Shown here: one piece after another, positions 7,478 to 9,302 of the stretch | Numbering within the stretch: the first letter of the stretch is position 1 | Layout of the letters: each line of letters opens with the position of its first letter | Origin: Chitinophagaceae bacterium | GTDB taxonomy: Bacteria; Bacteroidota; Bacteroidia; Chitinophagales; Chitinophagaceae | Assembly (NCBI GenBank): GCA_025963615.1 | Contig: JAOQAL010000342.1 | Span: forward strand, 1 to 9,302 | Direction of reading: 5' to 3' | DNA: 9,302 nt | The notes under the pieces: generated by a model | The model's database searches: none | Told to the model about the DNA's origin: nothing | The model's input: the letters and a program-made list of their open reading frames with translations, nothing else | Translations under genes and position numbers: made by a program

Positions 7478-8563
7478 ATGGATACTAAAAGAACAATACG
7501 GAAAATCTTATTTATAGTCCTGGGACTGGTCACGGGTGTAGCCATGCTCACGCTGCTGATCGCGGCCATTGGCGAAAAGAAAAAAGGAGAATGTAAAGAT
7601 TATAAGATAACGGTCAAATCGCTTCGCGGTAATTTGTTCCTGGATGATAAGGATGTATTCCGGGTCTTGTCAACTGCGACAGGCGGAAAATTGAAAGGAC
7701 AAGCCGTTGCTGCAATAAATATCCGGAAACTGGAAGACCTGTTGGAAAATAATGTGTGGATACGTGAGGCGCAGTTATACTTTGATAATAATAATGTGTT
7801 GCATGTATCCGTAACAGAAAGAGAACCATTAGCCAGGTTGTTTACAACTGCGGGAAATTCTTTTTATATCGATAGCAGTGAAAAAAGAATGCCTTTGTCA
7901 GAAAAAATGAGCGCCAGGGTTCCCGTATTCACCGGCTTTCCCGATAAAAAGGGATTGACACAGAAAGATAGTTTGTTATTAAAGGATGTAAAAACAGTGG
8001 CGCAATTTATAAACAATCATCCTTTTTGGTTATCACAGGTGTCAGAAATCGATATTACGCCAGAAAGAAATTTTGAAATGGTTCCACTGGTAGGGAATCA
8101 CCTCGTAAAAATCGGGGATGCAGAAAACCTGGATCAGAAATTTCACCGCCTGTTTCTTTTTTATGAAACAGTGTTGAGTAAAGCCGGTTTTGATAAATAC
8201 AAAGTAATTGATGCGCAATTTAACGGGCAGATAGTAGCCTTGCGAAAAGGAGAAAAGACCAATGCCGTAGATACGGCCAGGTTAAAACTGAATGTGCAAA
8301 AAATATTAAGGCAGGCACTGGAAGAGCCAAACGATACCCTCGTAACCGCTAAACCGGTTCTTGCAAAGGCGATTCCTCTCAATACAACAGAACATCCCCT
8401 GGTGAAAGCTGACCAGGATGATAATTCAAAAGCTTCCGATCCTCCCTCCGTGAAACCTTTTATCAAATCCAATCCCCGAAAAAAACCAATGGTTGTCGTC
8501 CAGGAAAAAACGACAACACCGAAAACACCAAAAGCAGTGATGAAAAAGAAGAGGGGTGAATGA
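7478..8563 (+). CDS. ftsQ: FtsQ/DivIB-like cell division protein
   Basis: Bitopic membrane protein that links early and late divisome proteins. The 361-aa product has a short basic cytoplasmic N terminus, one membrane helix at about 10-32, a POTRA-like region at about 42-113 (KITVKSLRGN... LHVSVTEREPLARLF) and an FtsQ-type beta domain ending with YKVIDAQFNGQIVALRKG (241-258). A low-complexity Pro/Lys/Thr-rich periplasmic tail runs from about 285 to the end, MKKKRGE. FtsQ is weakly conserved, so the call rests on this domain order plus its place between murC and ftsA. A GTG at 7472 would add two residues; ATG is preferred. The last codons follow a G4 run (8553-8556). The +1 frame downstream carries a matching tail ending at TAA 8631-8633, so the gene may be frameshifted. 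Confidence 0.9.
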   Translation: MDTKRTIRKILFIVLGLVTGVAMLTLLIAAIGEKKKGECKDYKITVKSLRGNLFLDDKDVFRVLSTATGGKLKGQAVAAINIRKLEDLLENNVWIREAQLYFDNNNVLHVSVTEREPLARLFTTAGNSFYIDSSEKRMPLSEKMSARVPVFTGFPDKKGLTQKDSLLLKDVKTVAQFINNHPFWLSQVSEIDITPERNFEMVPLVGNHLVKIGDAENLDQKFHRLFLFYETVLSKAGFDKYKVIDAQFNGQIVALRKGEKTNAVDTARLKLNVQKILRQALEEPNDTLVTAKPVLAKAIPLNTTEHPLVKADQDDNSKASDPPSVKPFIKSNPRKKPMVVVQEKTTTPKTPKAVMKKKRGE

Positions 8564-8626
8564 CGAGCCGGTAATTTTTATAAAAACACCCGATACCGTG
8601 ATCAAGAAAAAGCGCCAGGGAGAGTG
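8522..8626 (+). repeat. Imperfect tandem repeat spanning the ftsQ stop
   Basis: Copy 1 starts at 8522 and reads KTPKAVMKKKR in the ftsQ frame. Copy 2 starts at 8583 and reads KTPDTVIKKKR in the +1 frame. Across 33 aligned bases, 23 match. The spacing is 61 nt; removing one base would make it 60 nt, an in-frame 20-codon repeat. This explains most of the start of the 233-nt ftsQ-ftsA gap. From 8634 to 8796 no confident gene is seen, only A-rich DNA and two possible tiny ORFs. Confidence 0.6.
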
Positions 8627-8796
8627 GTATTAAAAAAATTATCAGAAGGGGTGAGTTGATCAATGAACCAACAGTCGGAGCGTGCGACGAAGGAAATGAG
8701 GCCATGAAAAAAACACAAGCTGGCTTAAAAAAGAAAAATAGTAATTAAATAAAGTTCAAAAAAACACAGGGGTCAAACAACAAAAAACACAAAACT

Positions 8797-9302
8797 ATGA
8801 ACAGCGAACAACCCATAATCGTCGGCCTTGATATTGGCACCACCAAGATTGCTGTCATTGCCGGACGTAAGAATGAATATGGCAAACTGGAAATTTTAGG
8901 GTTTGGCCGTGCCAACAGCAATGGCGTTAAACATGGCCAGGTGCTTAACATCGATGAAACGATTAAAGCCATTAAAACCGCATTGGAAAACTGTTATGCA
9001 TCCAATCCGAACCTTGAAATTGAAGAGGTATATGTTGGTATCGCAGGTCATCATATAAAAAGTTTACAAACACGGGGCGACATTGTGCGTCAGTATACAG
9101 ATGAAGAAATAACACAACGTGAAATAGATCAGTTGATCGCTGACCAGTACAGAACTTATATACCTGCAGGCGACCAGATCATTGATGTAATACCACAGGA
9201 ATTTGCTGTGGACAATTTTCAGAATATACCCAATCCCATCGGCTATGGTGGCGTTAAAGTGGGCGCCAATTTCCATATCATAACCGGGGATAAAAATGCC
9301 AT
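8797..9302 (+). CDS. ftsA: FtsA, actin-like divisome protein (N-terminal part, truncated by window)
   Basis: Actin/HSP70-fold ATPase that tethers FtsZ to the membrane and recruits later divisome proteins. 168 complete codons are present, running off the window. The phosphate-1 loop IVGLDIGTTKIAVIAGR (7-23) is diagnostic of the ASKHA fold. VYVGIAGHHIKSLQTRG corresponds to the GISGRHI segment leading into subdomain 1C, and IGYGGVKVGANFHIITG matches the end of 1C in known FtsA. The 1C region present here is the FtsA-specific insertion, which separates it from MreB and DnaK. The ATG at 8797 follows an A-rich leader without an obvious Shine-Dalgarno sequence. ftsZ is expected downstream. Confidence 0.96.
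   Translation, partial: MNSEQPIIVGLDIGTTKIAVIAGRKNEYGKLEILGFGRANSNGVKHGQVLNIDETIKAIKTALENCYASNPNLEIEEVYVGIAGHHIKSLQTRGDIVRQYTDEEITQREIDQLIADQYRTYIPAGDQIIDVIPQEFAVDNFQNIPNPIGYGGVKVGANFHIITGDKNA

Overview
The window is a stretch of the division and cell wall (dcw) cluster. It carries eight consecutive genes, all on the + strand: murE (3' end only), mraY, murD, ftsW, murG, murC, ftsQ and ftsA (5' end only). The order murE-mraY-murD-ftsW-murG-murC-ftsQ-ftsA is the classical dcw order. Several traits point to Bacteroidota, probably a Chitinophagaceae-like lineage: an enlarged MraY of 425 aa, FtsW with APANLSTA where other phyla have a QPDxGTA-type motif, a divergent FtsQ with a long basic tail, A-rich starts with little Shine-Dalgarno signal, and intergenic simple repeats. 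That placement is inference from remembered family traits; no search was run.

Layout: 1-441 end of MurE; 442-634 repeat-rich spacer; 635-1912 MraY; 1913-2141 non-coding gap with short inverted repeats; 2142-3482 MurD; 3529-4794 FtsW; 4797-5888 MurG, only 2 nt after ftsW; 5889-5999 spacer with a C6/G6 hairpin; 6000-7424 MurC; 7478-8563 FtsQ; 8564-8796 gap that looks like displaced ftsQ coding tail; 8797-9302 start of FtsA, running off the window. No tRNA, rRNA, mobile element, CRISPR array or convincing rho-independent terminator was seen, which fits one long transcription unit.

The genes form one pathway. MurC, MurD and MurE add L-Ala, D-Glu and (from the DNPR motif) meso-diaminopimelate to UDP-MurNAc in the cytoplasm. 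MraY moves the finished UDP-MurNAc-pentapeptide onto undecaprenyl phosphate to make lipid I. MurG adds GlcNAc to give lipid II, and FtsW polymerises lipid II at the septum. FtsQ is a scaffold of the divisome in the periplasm, and FtsA is the actin-like membrane tether for FtsZ.

I found no sign of a new biological system; the gene content is core and conserved. The observation most worth a second look is the ftsQ 3' end. The reading frame stops just after a G4 run, yet the +1 frame immediately downstream encodes a second copy of the same tail motif (KTPxxVxKKKR). This suggests a frameshift, either a real truncation or a homopolymer error. The spacers (tandem 14-mers, TGAGAAR and CCATTCA heptamers, and the UUCG hairpin) are the other unexplained structures.
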